64,000 nt of DNA from Tildeniella nuda ZEHNDER 1965/U140 (GTDB lineage Bacteria; Cyanobacteriota; Cyanobacteriia; Leptolyngbyales; Leptolyngbyaceae). Shown piece after piece: positions 25,955 through 36,257 of this stretch (positions are counted from its first letter, which is position 1; each line of letters starts with the position of its first letter). Location: contig JAHHIG010000008.1 of assembly GCA_019358895.1 (NCBI GenBank), forward strand, positions 124,001 through 188,000, written 5' to 3'. The notes beneath the pieces are model-generated. The model made no database searches. It was not told where the DNA came from and saw nothing but the letters and a program-made list of their open reading frames with translations. A program made the position numbers and the translations under genes.

Positions 25955-26335
25955 ATGACTATCACTGTCACACTAGAAGAAATCGAGCAATTCCGGGCTG
26001 ATCTGGCAGGCTACCCTGATGCGCTGGTAGCTCTGAATGAGATTGAAGACTGTGAAGGCGATCTGGAAGATGCGGCGATCGCGCTGGCGATTCAGGTTGG
26101 ACAAGAACCTGAGACCAACGATCGCTGGATTGAGAGTGTGGCAAAACAGTGGCGACACATTCTTTGCCGTGCTGATCACAAAGAAGCCCTGGAGGACGGT
26201 TTGACTGGCAACTTGCTTCTCAGCCTCACCGAGCACACGATGCTACCGCTCAAGCTGGCAACCCCTGTCGCTATTTTTGCGATCAAGACGGGTATGCAAG
26301 ATTTCTGTCGCTCCTTTGAGGCGAAGATTCAGTAA
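25955..26335 (+). CDS. Hypothetical cyanobacterial protein
   Basis: 126 residues: an acidic N-terminal half (EIEQFRADLAGYPDALVALNEIEDCEGDLEDAAIALAIQVG), then WIESVAKQWRHILC and a mildly hydrophobic C-terminal region (LPLKLATPVAIFAIKTGMQDF). Family not recognised. Possibly linked to the coiled-coil gene just upstream by position only. Convergent with the dienelactone hydrolase gene. Confidence 0.6.
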   Translation: MTITVTLEEIEQFRADLAGYPDALVALNEIEDCEGDLEDAAIALAIQVGQEPETNDRWIESVAKQWRHILCRADHKEALEDGLTGNLLLSLTEHTMLPLKLATPVAIFAIKTGMQDFCRSFEAKIQ

Positions 26336-26353
26336 ACGATCAACCGTCTGACG

Positions 26354-27091
26354 TTAGCCAAAAACCTGCTTGAAAAAGGCTGTCATCTCTGCCCATGCTG
26401 CATCAGCCGCTGCGGGATCGTAGCGGTAGCCATCATCACGCATAAAGGTATGATTTGCTTCATACAGCAGAACGGTGTGAGAGACCCCAGTGTCAGTTAG
26501 CGCTTGAACGATCGCCTGTCGCCCGTCCTCTGGAACATGCGGATCAAGCGTACCAAAGACCATTAGTACATCTCCATTGATCTCACCCATACGTTGAAGC
26601 GTGTCTGCAACGCCTTTACCCAACTTGCCACTATGGATACCTGTGGGGTAACAGCAAACCGTCGCTTTAATGCCGGGTTGCAACGCTGCGCGAACGGCAA
26701 GATGCCCACCAATACAAAAGCCGATCGTGCCGATTTGGTCTGGCACGACAGCGCTCTCTTGTTTGAGCCAAGCAAGTACAGCACGAGCATCGGCATCGTA
26801 GTCGGCGATCGCCGTTCGTCGTGCCGCATCATTGCCTCTCATCCGCCCCAGATCATCTGGTTCAATGACAGTACCCACTGGTTCCAGCCGATGAAAAATT
26901 TCGGGAGCCGCTACAACGTATCCGTAGCCTGCCAATCGATCTGCCAAACGAGTAATGGCACCGCCAAGCTGATAAATATCGCTATAGAACAGAATGCCAG
27001 GATAGCGTCCCTCTGGTTTAGGAACTGCGACGTACAGCCGCATCAAGCTATCGTCTACCCGCAGTTCAACATTGCGTTTGGTAATCTGCAC
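26354..27091 (-). CDS. Dienelactone hydrolase family protein
   Basis: 245-residue alpha/beta hydrolase with a cysteine nucleophile in IGFCIGGHLA, an acid in VFGTLDPHVP and a histidine in ANHTFMRDDG, the DLH triad order. These enzymes open cyclic esters; in cyanobacteria the physiological substrate is unknown. The C-terminus (AADAAWAEMTAFFKQVFG) is the family ending. Monocistronic or first of a short run with the coiled-coil repeat gene upstream of it at 27126. Confidence 0.88.
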   Translation of the reverse strand: MQITKRNVELRVDDSLMRLYVAVPKPEGRYPGILFYSDIYQLGGAITRLADRLAGYGYVVAAPEIFHRLEPVGTVIEPDDLGRMRGNDAARRTAIADYDADARAVLAWLKQESAVVPDQIGTIGFCIGGHLAVRAALQPGIKATVCCYPTGIHSGKLGKGVADTLQRMGEINGDVLMVFGTLDPHVPEDGRQAIVQALTDTGVSHTVLLYEANHTFMRDDGYRYDPAAADAAWAEMTAFFKQVFG

Positions 27092-27125
27092 ACGGCGATC
27101 TCCTGGTTGTAACAGCGCTCAATCA

Positions 27126-27605
27126 TTATTGCCTAAGGCTCTGTGGTAGCAATCGCTCCACAATTTGAGCCTGACGCTCTACAGTAGCAGCAAGACGTGA
27201 GATGCTCTCTGCCTGCTGTTTTGCGGTTTCTGCCTGTTGTTTTGCGGTTTCTGCTTGTTCCTGGGTGATGGCTTTCAGCTCTGAAAAGCCAGTTGTGACG
27301 ACCTCAGTAAGCGTATCAAGCTTTTCGGTTAGATGCTCCATTTTGTTCGTAAGAACATCAAAGCTGTGCTGCTGTTGTTCTCCCAGATGTGCAATGCGAT
27401 CCGTCAGAACGCCAAGGCTATGCTGCTGTTGTTCTCCCAGATGTGCAATGCGATCCGTCAGAACGCCAAGGCTATGCTGCTGCTGTTCTGTCAGATGTCC
27501 GATTTGATTCGTTAAAACATCAAGACTTTGTTGCTGCTGTGCTCCTGCTTGCAAGAGCGCAGTGAGCAACTGCTGAGTCGTCGGTTCTGGCTGATGGTTC
27601 GTCAT
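27126..27605 (-). CDS. Coiled-coil protein with 18-residue tandem repeats
   Basis: 159 residues. Four to five consecutive 18-residue units follow the pattern HSLGVLTDRIAHLGEQQQ. Two are identical at the amino-acid level and nearly so in DNA (54-bp period, about 27367-27474). Further on are three ETAKQQA heptads. The pattern predicts a long parallel coiled coil. No membrane anchor. Repeat-number variation between strains is likely because the DNA copies are almost exact. Function unknown. Confidence 0.7.
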   Translation of the reverse strand: MTNHQPEPTTQQLLTALLQAGAQQQQSLDVLTNQIGHLTEQQQHSLGVLTDRIAHLGEQQQHSLGVLTDRIAHLGEQQQHSFDVLTNKMEHLTEKLDTLTEVVTTGFSELKAITQEQAETAKQQAETAKQQAESISRLAATVERQAQIVERLLPQSLRQ

Positions 27606-27659
27606 GCTTCCACGGTTGCATTACGTAAAAGTCTACATCAAACGAATGTGTCAGTTGTG

Positions 27660-27701
27660 TGAGCGATCGCCCTGTACTGCTAAGTAAAGTGCGATCGCTC
27701 A
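27660..27701. repeat. HIP1-based inverted repeat
   Basis: TGAGCGATCGC and GCGATCGCTCA form a perfect 11-bp stem with a 20-bp loop in the gap after the desaturase gene. No T-run follows on either strand, so it is not a classical terminator. Confidence 0.6.
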
Positions 27702-27724
27702 GCGACTATCCCTAGTCACGAAGC

Positions 27725-28801
27725 CTAACTGCGTTGACGTTTCGGTGCTTGATAGTAAACCTCTGCGCCTGTATTTGGTACAAAGCGACAGGTGCGATAC
27801 GAGCGCACAAAGCCGCTCCAGATTGATTCATCTGACTTGCGGTAGTAGGTGCCCAGAATAGGCTTGATTGCCTTCGTCGCCGCTCTCAGGTGGTAGTGGG
27901 GCATGTTGAGAAAAATGTGATGCGCTACATGAGTACCGATGTCGTGGTGAATGGCATTGATGAAGCCGTAGTCGCGATCGATGGTCGAAAGTGCTCCTTT
28001 CAAAAAGTACCAGTCGCTATTGCGGTACCAGGGGATTTCCTGCTCGGTGTGGTGCAAAAACGTTACTAAATCCAGCCAGACCACAAAGACGATGTAAGGT
28101 CCTACGTAATACTGCACCAGGAACAGCCAGCCATAGGCATAGGTGAGTCCGCCCAGAAAGCCAATCATCAGCAGCCAAAGTGCTGTACTGGTCAACACAT
28201 CCCATTTCTCAGATGGGCGAAACAGGTCACTGGCAGGATGAAAATGTGATCCTTTGCGATCGGACGATCGCTGAAACAAATAAATTGGGTACGCCAGTAG
28301 CGGCACATAAAAGCGAAAAAGCTTTTCGTACCAGGGCATTTGCTCATACTTCGCCTGCGACACGGGATACCAACTTTCGTCTGTATCAAGGTTGCCTGTG
28401 TTGCTGTGATGCGTCCGGTGGCTAATCCGCCAGCCGTGATAAGGCACCAAGATCGGCGTGTGGGAAAGGTGCCCAATAAGGCTGTTCAACCATTTTTGGC
28501 GTGAAAAGGAGCCATGACCACAATCATGCCCGACGACAAAGAGCGCCCAAAACATGGTTCCTTGCGCCAGCCAAAAACAGGGGAAGAACCACCAAGCGTT
28601 AAGAAAATGGGCGATCGCATAGAGAGCGGCGATGACTCCACAATCTAAAAAGAAGTAAGAAAGGGATTTCCAGACAGAGGGTTGAAAACAGTAAGCAGGA
28701 ATACTTGCCTTCAGGTCTTGTAAGGTAAATGGTAGTGCTTCTGCACAAGGCGGCAAGGCAACTGTAGCAGATTCACCAGGGGCAATAAGGTTATGTGGCA
28801 C
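27725..28801 (-). CDS. desB: Omega-3 acyl-lipid desaturase
   Basis: Integral thylakoid/plasma-membrane di-iron desaturase that adds the omega-3 double bond to glycerolipid-bound fatty acids, typically during cold acclimation. All three histidine boxes are present: GHDCGHGSF, HRTHHSNTGNLDTDESW and HVAHHIF. Hydrophobic helices occur between them. 358 residues, the normal size. The DTDESW after box 2 and the C-terminal KSDESIW fit DesB rather than DesA or DesC. Monocistronic. Confidence 0.9.
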   Translation of the reverse strand: MPHNLIAPGESATVALPPCAEALPFTLQDLKASIPAYCFQPSVWKSLSYFFLDCGVIAALYAIAHFLNAWWFFPCFWLAQGTMFWALFVVGHDCGHGSFSRQKWLNSLIGHLSHTPILVPYHGWRISHRTHHSNTGNLDTDESWYPVSQAKYEQMPWYEKLFRFYVPLLAYPIYLFQRSSDRKGSHFHPASDLFRPSEKWDVLTSTALWLLMIGFLGGLTYAYGWLFLVQYYVGPYIVFVVWLDLVTFLHHTEQEIPWYRNSDWYFLKGALSTIDRDYGFINAIHHDIGTHVAHHIFLNMPHYHLRAATKAIKPILGTYYRKSDESIWSGFVRSYRTCRFVPNTGAEVYYQAPKRQRS

Positions 28802-28989
28802 GCAGTTTTTGATTTGACCTGATTTTTAGACAACGGCAACCATTCTACTGTCATGTTGCCGTGATCAGGATGGGCGGGATCACTGATCGACCAGTAATTT
28901 CACCCTGCCAGGTGTCAAGGCTCTACGCCACTACAGCCTGGTGTAAATATGGGTAGGCTAGTAATACTGGATACAATCGTCTGTTGTCT

Positions 28990-31449
28990 CTAACCCTTGG
29001 CAACCTCAATTGCCCGCACAGCGTGATCGCGATCGAAGAGTATCCGTGGCTTTAGCAAAATCTTGAACAACAGCAGTAGCGACTGGAACTCTCCCGGCGT
29101 TTTGCGTCGCTTCCATTGCCCTGGACGACAATACAGCATTTCCACTAAACAGCGCTGCTGCGCTAGGTTCAAGTGCTCAAACATCACTCGCACCGTCGGA
29201 AACTCATCCCTCATACCGCTACAGACCGCCACGCCTTGCAGCTTCAAGTCAACTTCCATCACTTCCAGCGAGACTGGTAGCGTTTCCCCCTCTGCCAAAG
29301 TTGGAAAGCCAGACTGGGTGAAAGCGATTTCAGCGCCCGCTTCAGAGATCATGGTAGTAACACCCCAGAGGCTAAGAGCTGAGGGCTTTGGATTGCTGTC
29401 ACTTTGCGGCGAGGTAAGCAATAAAGAGTGAGGCGATGGTGCAACGAGTGTGCTCATACCATCCCGACGATGCCAATGCCTTACGCTCTCTACGTTCTCC
29501 CGTTTTGTGTCTGCCTGTCTTTGTGCTTCTGCGTCCCGCGGCTCGTCGATCGCTGGCAAAAAGCACAACCGTACCGTTCGGCGCAAGTCAAACCAGCCAT
29601 TGGTATCAGGGCGTGGCACATCTAACAAAATCAACAGTGCAATACCCAGCATGATCAGGTTGTAACTACTCCAGAGCCAGCCAAGCCCCAGTCCTTTCAG
29701 TTCGGGGGTTACAGTTGCTGACCAGCCAATGACCATGCACATACCCAGGTTGCGCCACAGGCTGACAGCCGTAATGATAAACAGCACCATCAGCGGTAGT
29801 GCCAGATTCCAGTTAAAAGAATAGCGATCGGTCGCGGTTCCTTTCGGCGTGACGCTAAAGCCCTTCGAGAATGGATTCAGCATCACCTGAATGACCGTTA
29901 GCGCGAGGGGAAACGTCAGCACAAGCGAGTAAATATCTGACAGCAACGCCGATCGCGAATGGTGGTTAAGCCAGGAGAAAAACGTGAGCTGCACGACATA
30001 GTAGGGCAAGAAGAAATACATCAACTCATCTAGTGTCGCTCGAACGGGAATGACACCTAAAAAAGAGAACGCCAACGGTGCAATCAAGTAGCCGACACGA
30101 GAAAGGCTGGTAAACCAGTGCAGCAGTCCTTCTAAATGTGCCAAACGTTGTAAAGGGCTGAGACCGGGAATCGTCAGCGGATTTGCTTCGATAAAAAACG
30201 CCTGGAGCGTGCCGCGTGCCCATCGTAACCGCTGCGTCGCATGATCAGACATGTTATCGGCTGCCAAACCTGCACTCAACTTCTCATCCAGGTAGACCAG
30301 ACGATAGCCCTGCGCTGCCAGACGAATGCCTGTAAAGTAGTCTTCGCTCAACGAATCGGTGACAAAGCCGCCCGTTGCTTCGAGCGCACTGCGCCTGACC
30401 ACAAACGACGTGCCCGAACAAATGACCCCACCCGCACCATCCCGAATTGGTTGAATTTGACGGTAGAAGACTTCTTCTTCGGGTGTCAGAATATCTTCTA
30501 AGCCTAAATTACGGGCGATCGGGTCGGGGTTATAGAAGCTCTGAGGCGTTTGCACCAGGGCGACTTGCTCATCCTGAAAGAAGCCAACCGTACGCGTCAA
30601 AAAGTTCCGAGTTGGCACAAAATCGGCATCAAAGACCACGATCAGGTCGCTCTTCGTGTGAGTGCGCTCTTGGGCAGTCTGGGCGATCGCATGATTCAAA
30701 TTCCCTGCCTTCGCATAGCGGTTGTCTGGGCGCGTCACGTACTCACAGCCTAGTTCCACCGCTAGCTGTTGTACGTCTGATCGACGTGTGTCGTCCAGCA
30801 AATAAACTCGCTTATGGGGATAATCGATTGCCTGACAGCCCACGATCGTGCGCCGCAAAATAAACAACGGTTCGTTGTACGTGGGCACGAGAATGTCAAC
30901 TGAGGGGTTAAACTCGCCCTCTAGCACCGCGATCGCATTCTGGTCTGCTTCCCGACGACGGTCTTTAATCCGCAGCATCAAGAAAAGCTGAATAATCCCG
31001 CTAGCCAGCATAAGCATCTCCAGCGCAAATAAGCCCAGGCTGAAGATGCCATTCAAGGGATCAGCAAGGTTAAGGGTCGCCAGCGATCGCCAAGCAATAT
31101 ACCGTAGGGTCAATGCCAGCAAAATGCCGACTACGATCGTCCGTGACCAACGGCGCGGCTCTGGAGACACCTTCATTACTACCAGCGCGATCAGCAAAAG
31201 AATGACCGTTGGTGCTAACAGGTATTGCATCGCCACCATTGGCACTGCCAGCCAGAGAGGTGGTGATTCTTGTAACCAATTTAGTTGCGTAAAGATATGG
31301 TCAATATTTCCCTCTCCTACAAACCAGGCGGCGCAAACTCCAGCGGCTAACACTACAGTTCCCAAAAGAACCAGCGTCGCAATGCGAGGACGAAACGTTT
31401 GCCATTTAAAGTCTTTTAGAGTTGGACGCTTGACTCGAAAACTCGCCAT
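28990..31449 (-). CDS. Cellulose-synthase-like glycosyltransferase 2 with PilZ-like C-terminus
   Basis: 819-residue processive membrane glycosyltransferase. Four N-terminal helices, then a GT-A domain with ILVPTYNEP, DDTRR, DAD (VFDADFVP), SEDYFTG in place of TED, and QRLRWARG (QxxRW), then several further helices. The C-terminus contains RRTVR and an S-x-x-G motif suggestive of a PilZ c-di-GMP site. It probably makes an exopolysaccharide. Start is ATG 31449 (MASFRVKRP) with GGAG upstream; the open frame extends to 31758 without support. Between the membrane core and the PilZ part lies a repeat-like insertion around 29480-29545. No BcsB neighbour. Confidence 0.85.
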   Translation of the reverse strand: MASFRVKRPTLKDFKWQTFRPRIATLVLLGTVVLAAGVCAAWFVGEGNIDHIFTQLNWLQESPPLWLAVPMVAMQYLLAPTVILLLIALVVMKVSPEPRRWSRTIVVGILLALTLRYIAWRSLATLNLADPLNGIFSLGLFALEMLMLASGIIQLFLMLRIKDRRREADQNAIAVLEGEFNPSVDILVPTYNEPLFILRRTIVGCQAIDYPHKRVYLLDDTRRSDVQQLAVELGCEYVTRPDNRYAKAGNLNHAIAQTAQERTHTKSDLIVVFDADFVPTRNFLTRTVGFFQDEQVALVQTPQSFYNPDPIARNLGLEDILTPEEEVFYRQIQPIRDGAGGVICSGTSFVVRRSALEATGGFVTDSLSEDYFTGIRLAAQGYRLVYLDEKLSAGLAADNMSDHATQRLRWARGTLQAFFIEANPLTIPGLSPLQRLAHLEGLLHWFTSLSRVGYLIAPLAFSFLGVIPVRATLDELMYFFLPYYVVQLTFFSWLNHHSRSALLSDIYSLVLTFPLALTVIQVMLNPFSKGFSVTPKGTATDRYSFNWNLALPLMVLFIITAVSLWRNLGMCMVIGWSATVTPELKGLGLGWLWSSYNLIMLGIALLILLDVPRPDTNGWFDLRRTVRLCFLPAIDEPRDAEAQRQADTKRENVESVRHWHRRDGMSTLVAPSPHSLLLTSPQSDSNPKPSALSLWGVTTMISEAGAEIAFTQSGFPTLAEGETLPVSLEVMEVDLKLQGVAVCSGMRDEFPTVRVMFEHLNLAQQRCLVEMLYCRPGQWKRRKTPGEFQSLLLLFKILLKPRILFDRDHAVRAIEVAKG

Positions 31450-31703
31450 CGGTTGCTTCTCCACCAGACTCGAACGGGTAATATCGGACACGCAGCTGAG
31501 AGAAATGATTGGTTTCATCGCTTCATACACTGTTGCTAGTATGGCAACTGCTTGAACCAAACGTAGCGATCGCTCAGCGACGTAAACACAAGTAGATGCC
31601 CACCAATGCAAGCAATACAAGATACGTTGAGTCTTTAGCCTAAGTTTGATGAATAGGCAGTTTGTGAACTGTCCAGTCACAACAGACAACTTCAAAGACA
31701 CAT

Positions 31704-31737
31704 AAAAAACTACCAGAATCAATTGATCCTGGTAGTT
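31704..31737 (-). terminator. Intrinsic terminator of the glycine-zipper gene
   Basis: On the minus strand AACTACCAG and CTGGTAGTT form a perfect 9-bp stem with an AT-rich loop, directly followed by a T6 run. It lies 31 bp after the stop of the gene at 31768-32292. Confidence 0.8.
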
Positions 31738-31767
31738 CTCATTGACCGCAACAATCAAGTTACTGAG

Positions 31768-32292
31768 CTATTTACCATCGTGGTCAGCATCACCGGGAAG
31801 GGCACGCTCTGCCCGATCCCATGCATCACGAGTCGCGTGCTTTGCCTTTTCCCAAGCTAGTCTACCGCCGCCATGCTGCGTTTCGTAATTTTGACGTAAG
31901 GTCGGTTCAGCCTGGTCATAAGTCACTCTCTGACCGTGATGGTTGGAGTATCCTTCATATCCAGTGCGATACGCTGGCTCGTAATCACTGTAGTTATGAT
32001 CCGGCTCCACATAAGGGCGTGAGGCATAGTTCTCGCGCCAGTAGGCATCTTCAACCGTTGGATTGACTCTTTCAGCGACACTTTTACCAGCTAAACCACC
32101 GCCAACGGCACCAACAACCGCGCCAACGACCGCGCCAACCGGACCACCGATCGCGCCGCCAACAGCCGCACCAGCCGCGCCAGCACCAGCGGCACCAACC
32201 CCAGTGCCTACCGGATGAGCGCCCGTTTCGCCCGTGATTGGATCAAGGTTTGCATCCGGCGCACTAGTTTCTCTAAGCTTCTCGTTACTCAT
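31768..32292 (-). CDS. Glycine-zipper stress-type protein
   Basis: 174 residues. After a polar start (DPITGETGAHPVGTGVGAAG), a glycine-zipper segment alternates G/A with V (GGAIGGPVGAVVGAVVGAV), likely membrane-inserting as paired helices. The C-terminus is hydrophilic and aromatic (YRTGYEGYSNHHGQ, LAWEKAKHATRDAWDRAE). Similar proteins are found in cyanobacteria and proteobacteria and are induced by stress; no biochemical function is known. Own terminator downstream. Confidence 0.75.
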   Translation of the reverse strand: MSNEKLRETSAPDANLDPITGETGAHPVGTGVGAAGAGAAGAAVGGAIGGPVGAVVGAVVGAVGGGLAGKSVAERVNPTVEDAYWRENYASRPYVEPDHNYSDYEPAYRTGYEGYSNHHGQRVTYDQAEPTLRQNYETQHGGGRLAWEKAKHATRDAWDRAERALPGDADHDGK

Positions 32293-32525
32293 TGCACGTA
32301 CCTCTCAGTTCAGTTAGTCTGGCGACAAACCCGATTAAGCCTATCGCTAACTAAACGGTATCGGTGGAGCTGTAGAAGGACGTGTACCAAGAGTAAGACA
32401 CGTGACTCGACATAAAGACACAGATTGAAGCCAGGATTCAGTAGTCAGTGCTCAGTAGTGACGATCGACCGAGCATTAAATTGTCCTGCTCATTTTCGAT
32501 CGCCTGTTTATACTCCGGCTCGCTA

Positions 32526-33131
32526 CTAAGGACTGTTTCTTGGCGAAGGTGCTCCAAAGGGAGCGGCACCCGAGGGTTGACCAGAGGCAGGAGACGATTG
32601 AGACGGCAAGGCATTCGATGGTTGGCTAGGACTAGGGGTACCGAAAATGTTAAATGGGTCAGTCGTAGGATTAATCAAGCCAGGGCTAGCCGTTGGAGCA
32701 GGGATCACTCCAGACGGTTGATTGGTTTCGGCAGGTTGGGTTGCTAGTGCGACACGATCGCCGCCCACCTGTCGCATCACATCCAAAACCTGCACAACAT
32801 CGTTATAAAAAGCAGTCTGCGAAGCATTTAGGACTAGCAACCCATCAGGATTTTTTTGGCGATAGTCCTGTAGCTGCTGGTAAAGCTGGACGCGATCGAC
32901 AAACTGTTTATTGACAAACGTCTGTCCCGTTGAACTCACCGTTACCACCAGCATTTGCCGCGTCTGTGTCGCACCCGTGCTCGCCTTCGGCAAATCGATC
33001 TCGATTCCCTGCTGCCTAGTCAACTGAAGCGCCGCCAGAATAAAGAACGTCAAAATGCAAAAGATGACATCAATCAGCGGAATAATCTGAATTTGAACAT
33101 CCTCAGGGGGCGAGTCAAGGTTAATTTTCAT
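32526..33131 (-). CDS. ExbD/TolR-type biopolymer transport protein
   Basis: 201 residues with one N-terminal membrane helix (IIPLIDVIFCILTFFILAAL) carrying the essential Asp in PLIDVIF, a periplasmic domain (VSSTGQTFVNKQFV, VLDVMRQVGGDRVALATQ) and a long Pro/Ser-rich tail unusual for the family. It works with ExbB to use the proton gradient for outer-membrane transport or envelope maintenance. Start is ATG 33131 (MKINLDSPPED) with AAGGA/GGAG upstream. About 100 bp downstream of the exbB-like gene on the same strand. No TonB gene seen nearby. Confidence 0.88.
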   Translation of the reverse strand: MKINLDSPPEDVQIQIIPLIDVIFCILTFFILAALQLTRQQGIEIDLPKASTGATQTRQMLVVTVSSTGQTFVNKQFVDRVQLYQQLQDYRQKNPDGLLVLNASQTAFYNDVVQVLDVMRQVGGDRVALATQPAETNQPSGVIPAPTASPGLINPTTDPFNIFGTPSPSQPSNALPSQSSPASGQPSGAAPFGAPSPRNSP

Positions 33132-33233
33132 TACTCCGTCCTTAAAAAGCATCAACATCGTCAATGTGGCTACAACTTAGCGTCGTTGCCCACGGGTTAA
33201 CGTTCACGCTCTGCATGAGGTGACGCGATCGCC

Positions 33234-33875
33234 CTACGGTTGTCCATCCGTTTTTTGTATCCAATGTTGCCGATAGAGCAGTTCCAGGTCATTACCAGCT
33301 TTGCGAAAGACTCTGACTTGGTTGAACAAAAAGCCTTGAAACAGTCGGTAAAACGCCAAGCTAAAAATTGCCACGATTAACCCACTAGCGGTTGCAATCA
33401 GCGCTTCACCAATCCCATTTGTTACTCCTGAAGTCGAAGCTGTGCCCAGATCGCCAAGACGAATCGATCGCAGTGACACAATCAAACCAATGACCGTACC
33501 CAGCAAGCCCAACAATGGAGCCAGCGCAATCACTGCTTCCAACACCTTGTCACCCCGACGCATCGCTGCCAGTTCATCATCGGCTGTCGCCTCAAGCGCC
33601 AAGCGAAACATCTCCGGATCAGCGTTTTCAAGCTGTAGTGGGCTATAAAGAAACCGTCCGATCGGCTGCTCGTGTGCCTGTCGAGCAATTTCCTTGGCGG
33701 TTCCCCAGTCCCTTCGTGAGGCATCCAGTACCCGATTGACGATCTCACGTTCTTTGAGCAACACATTCGTCCAAAACCAGGCACGCTCAATAATGACGCT
33801 GAGCGACAGGATTGAGAGAAAAAGCAGGGGCAAGATCGTGACTCCACCCTTTTGAAAGATTTCCGCAACGTTCAC
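33234..33875 (-). CDS. ExbB/TolQ/MotA-family proton channel protein
   Basis: 213 residues from GTG 33875 ([11 protein letters not shown]), preceded by GGAGGA. Three membrane helices: [17 protein letters not shown], then a pair around [18 protein letters not shown] and [18 protein letters not shown], with the conserved cytoplasmic region between. The family motif [14 protein letters not shown] is intact. It forms the proton-conducting complex with the adjacent ExbD-like protein. The longer frame to 33980 has no family resemblance. Confidence 0.88.
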   Translation of the reverse strand: MNVAEIFQKGGVTILPLLFLSILSLSVIIERAWFWTNVLLKEREIVNRVLDASRRDWGTAKEIARQAHEQPIGRFLYSPLQLENADPEMFRLALEATADDELAAMRRGDKVLEAVIALAPLLGLLGTVIGLIVSLRSIRLGDLGTASTSGVTNGIGEALIATASGLIVAIFSLAFYRLFQGFLFNQVRVFRKAGNDLELLYRQHWIQKTDGQP

Positions 33876-34239
33876 AGTCTGTTTTATCCTCCATACGTTC
33901 CCTACCTCAGATCTCCGCTTAATTGTATGCGTAAATCTGGGGCTACTCAATTTTAGAGATTTAGAACCACATTCAAGCAAACTGAAGAAACTTCAGTCAA
34001 AACTAAGCGAAATGTTGCAGTTTGAGTCCAAAGACTGAGAACAATGGGTAAGCCTTTGGTGACCATAGGGTTAAGAAGCGATCGCGTCAATAAAGCAATC
34101 CTTTTAGTCGTTGACAGATTCCCCGCTATGCCTCTCCCAGAGCCGTACTGGCGCACTCCTAAAAACAGGAGGATATCCACACCAGAATTCTCTGAAGCGA
34201 TCTGCCAAGATTTAAATGTAATCGGAGGAGAAACCTTAA

Positions 34240-34548
34240 ATGAAAGACTCAATCTCAGGTTGGTATCGCAATGTCATTCGCAATCCTAAGTACCGTTGGT
34301 GGATCATTGGCGGTTCACTGATCTATCTGCTTAGCCCGATCGATATTTCCCCAGACTTTATTCCCGTCGTAGGCTGGATTGATGACGGTCTCATTGCCAC
34401 CTTACTCATTGCCGAGTTGTCGACTTGGGCGCTCGATCGCCTGAAAGGACGCAAGGGCGAAGAGCCGCTCCAGACGAGTGAAGCAGCCAGCCCAGGCTTC
34501 GCATCAGACACAAAAACTGTTGATGTCAATGCTGTATCAGCAAAGTAG
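34240..34548 (+). CDS. YkvA-family (DUF1232) membrane protein
   Basis: 102 residues with one or two hydrophobic segments. The DUF1232 signature is LLSPIDISPDFIPVVGWIDD, followed by a second hydrophobic stretch and a hydrophilic tail. Strong ribosome-binding site GGAGGAG. Function unknown; the family is widespread. Convergent with thiC, sharing the hairpin at 34611-34654. Confidence 0.85.
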   Translation: MKDSISGWYRNVIRNPKYRWWIIGGSLIYLLSPIDISPDFIPVVGWIDDGLIATLLIAELSTWALDRLKGRKGEEPLQTSEAASPGFASDTKTVDVNAVSAK

Positions 34549-34610
34549 ACATACAGCCAGCAGATTTGATACTGCGATCGCGTCACTTTCAGACAGCACT
34601 TCTAGACAGC

Positions 34611-34654
34611 AAAGGCAACAGCAGTTAAGCCACTCGCTACTGCTGTTGTCCTTT
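34611..34654. terminator. Bidirectional terminator between DUF1232 gene and thiC
   Basis: AAAGGCAACAGCAGT pairs with ACTGCTGTTGTCCTTT (one bulged base) around a 13-base loop. It lies between convergent stop codons at 34548 and 34702. The T-runs are short (CCTTT on both strands), so efficiency is uncertain. Confidence 0.6.
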
Positions 34655-34701
34655 AAGAAGGTACTGCGATCGTTAAAGCAATATCGTTGCCACTTTCTAG
34701 C

Positions 34702-36176
<1,475 letters not shown>

Positions 36177-36257
36177 GACTGTGATTCTACCACCCCACGC
36201 AGAAAAGGGTCGATGGTGTTAGAGGATAGGGATTTTAGCGGTTACGGGATTAGGCAG

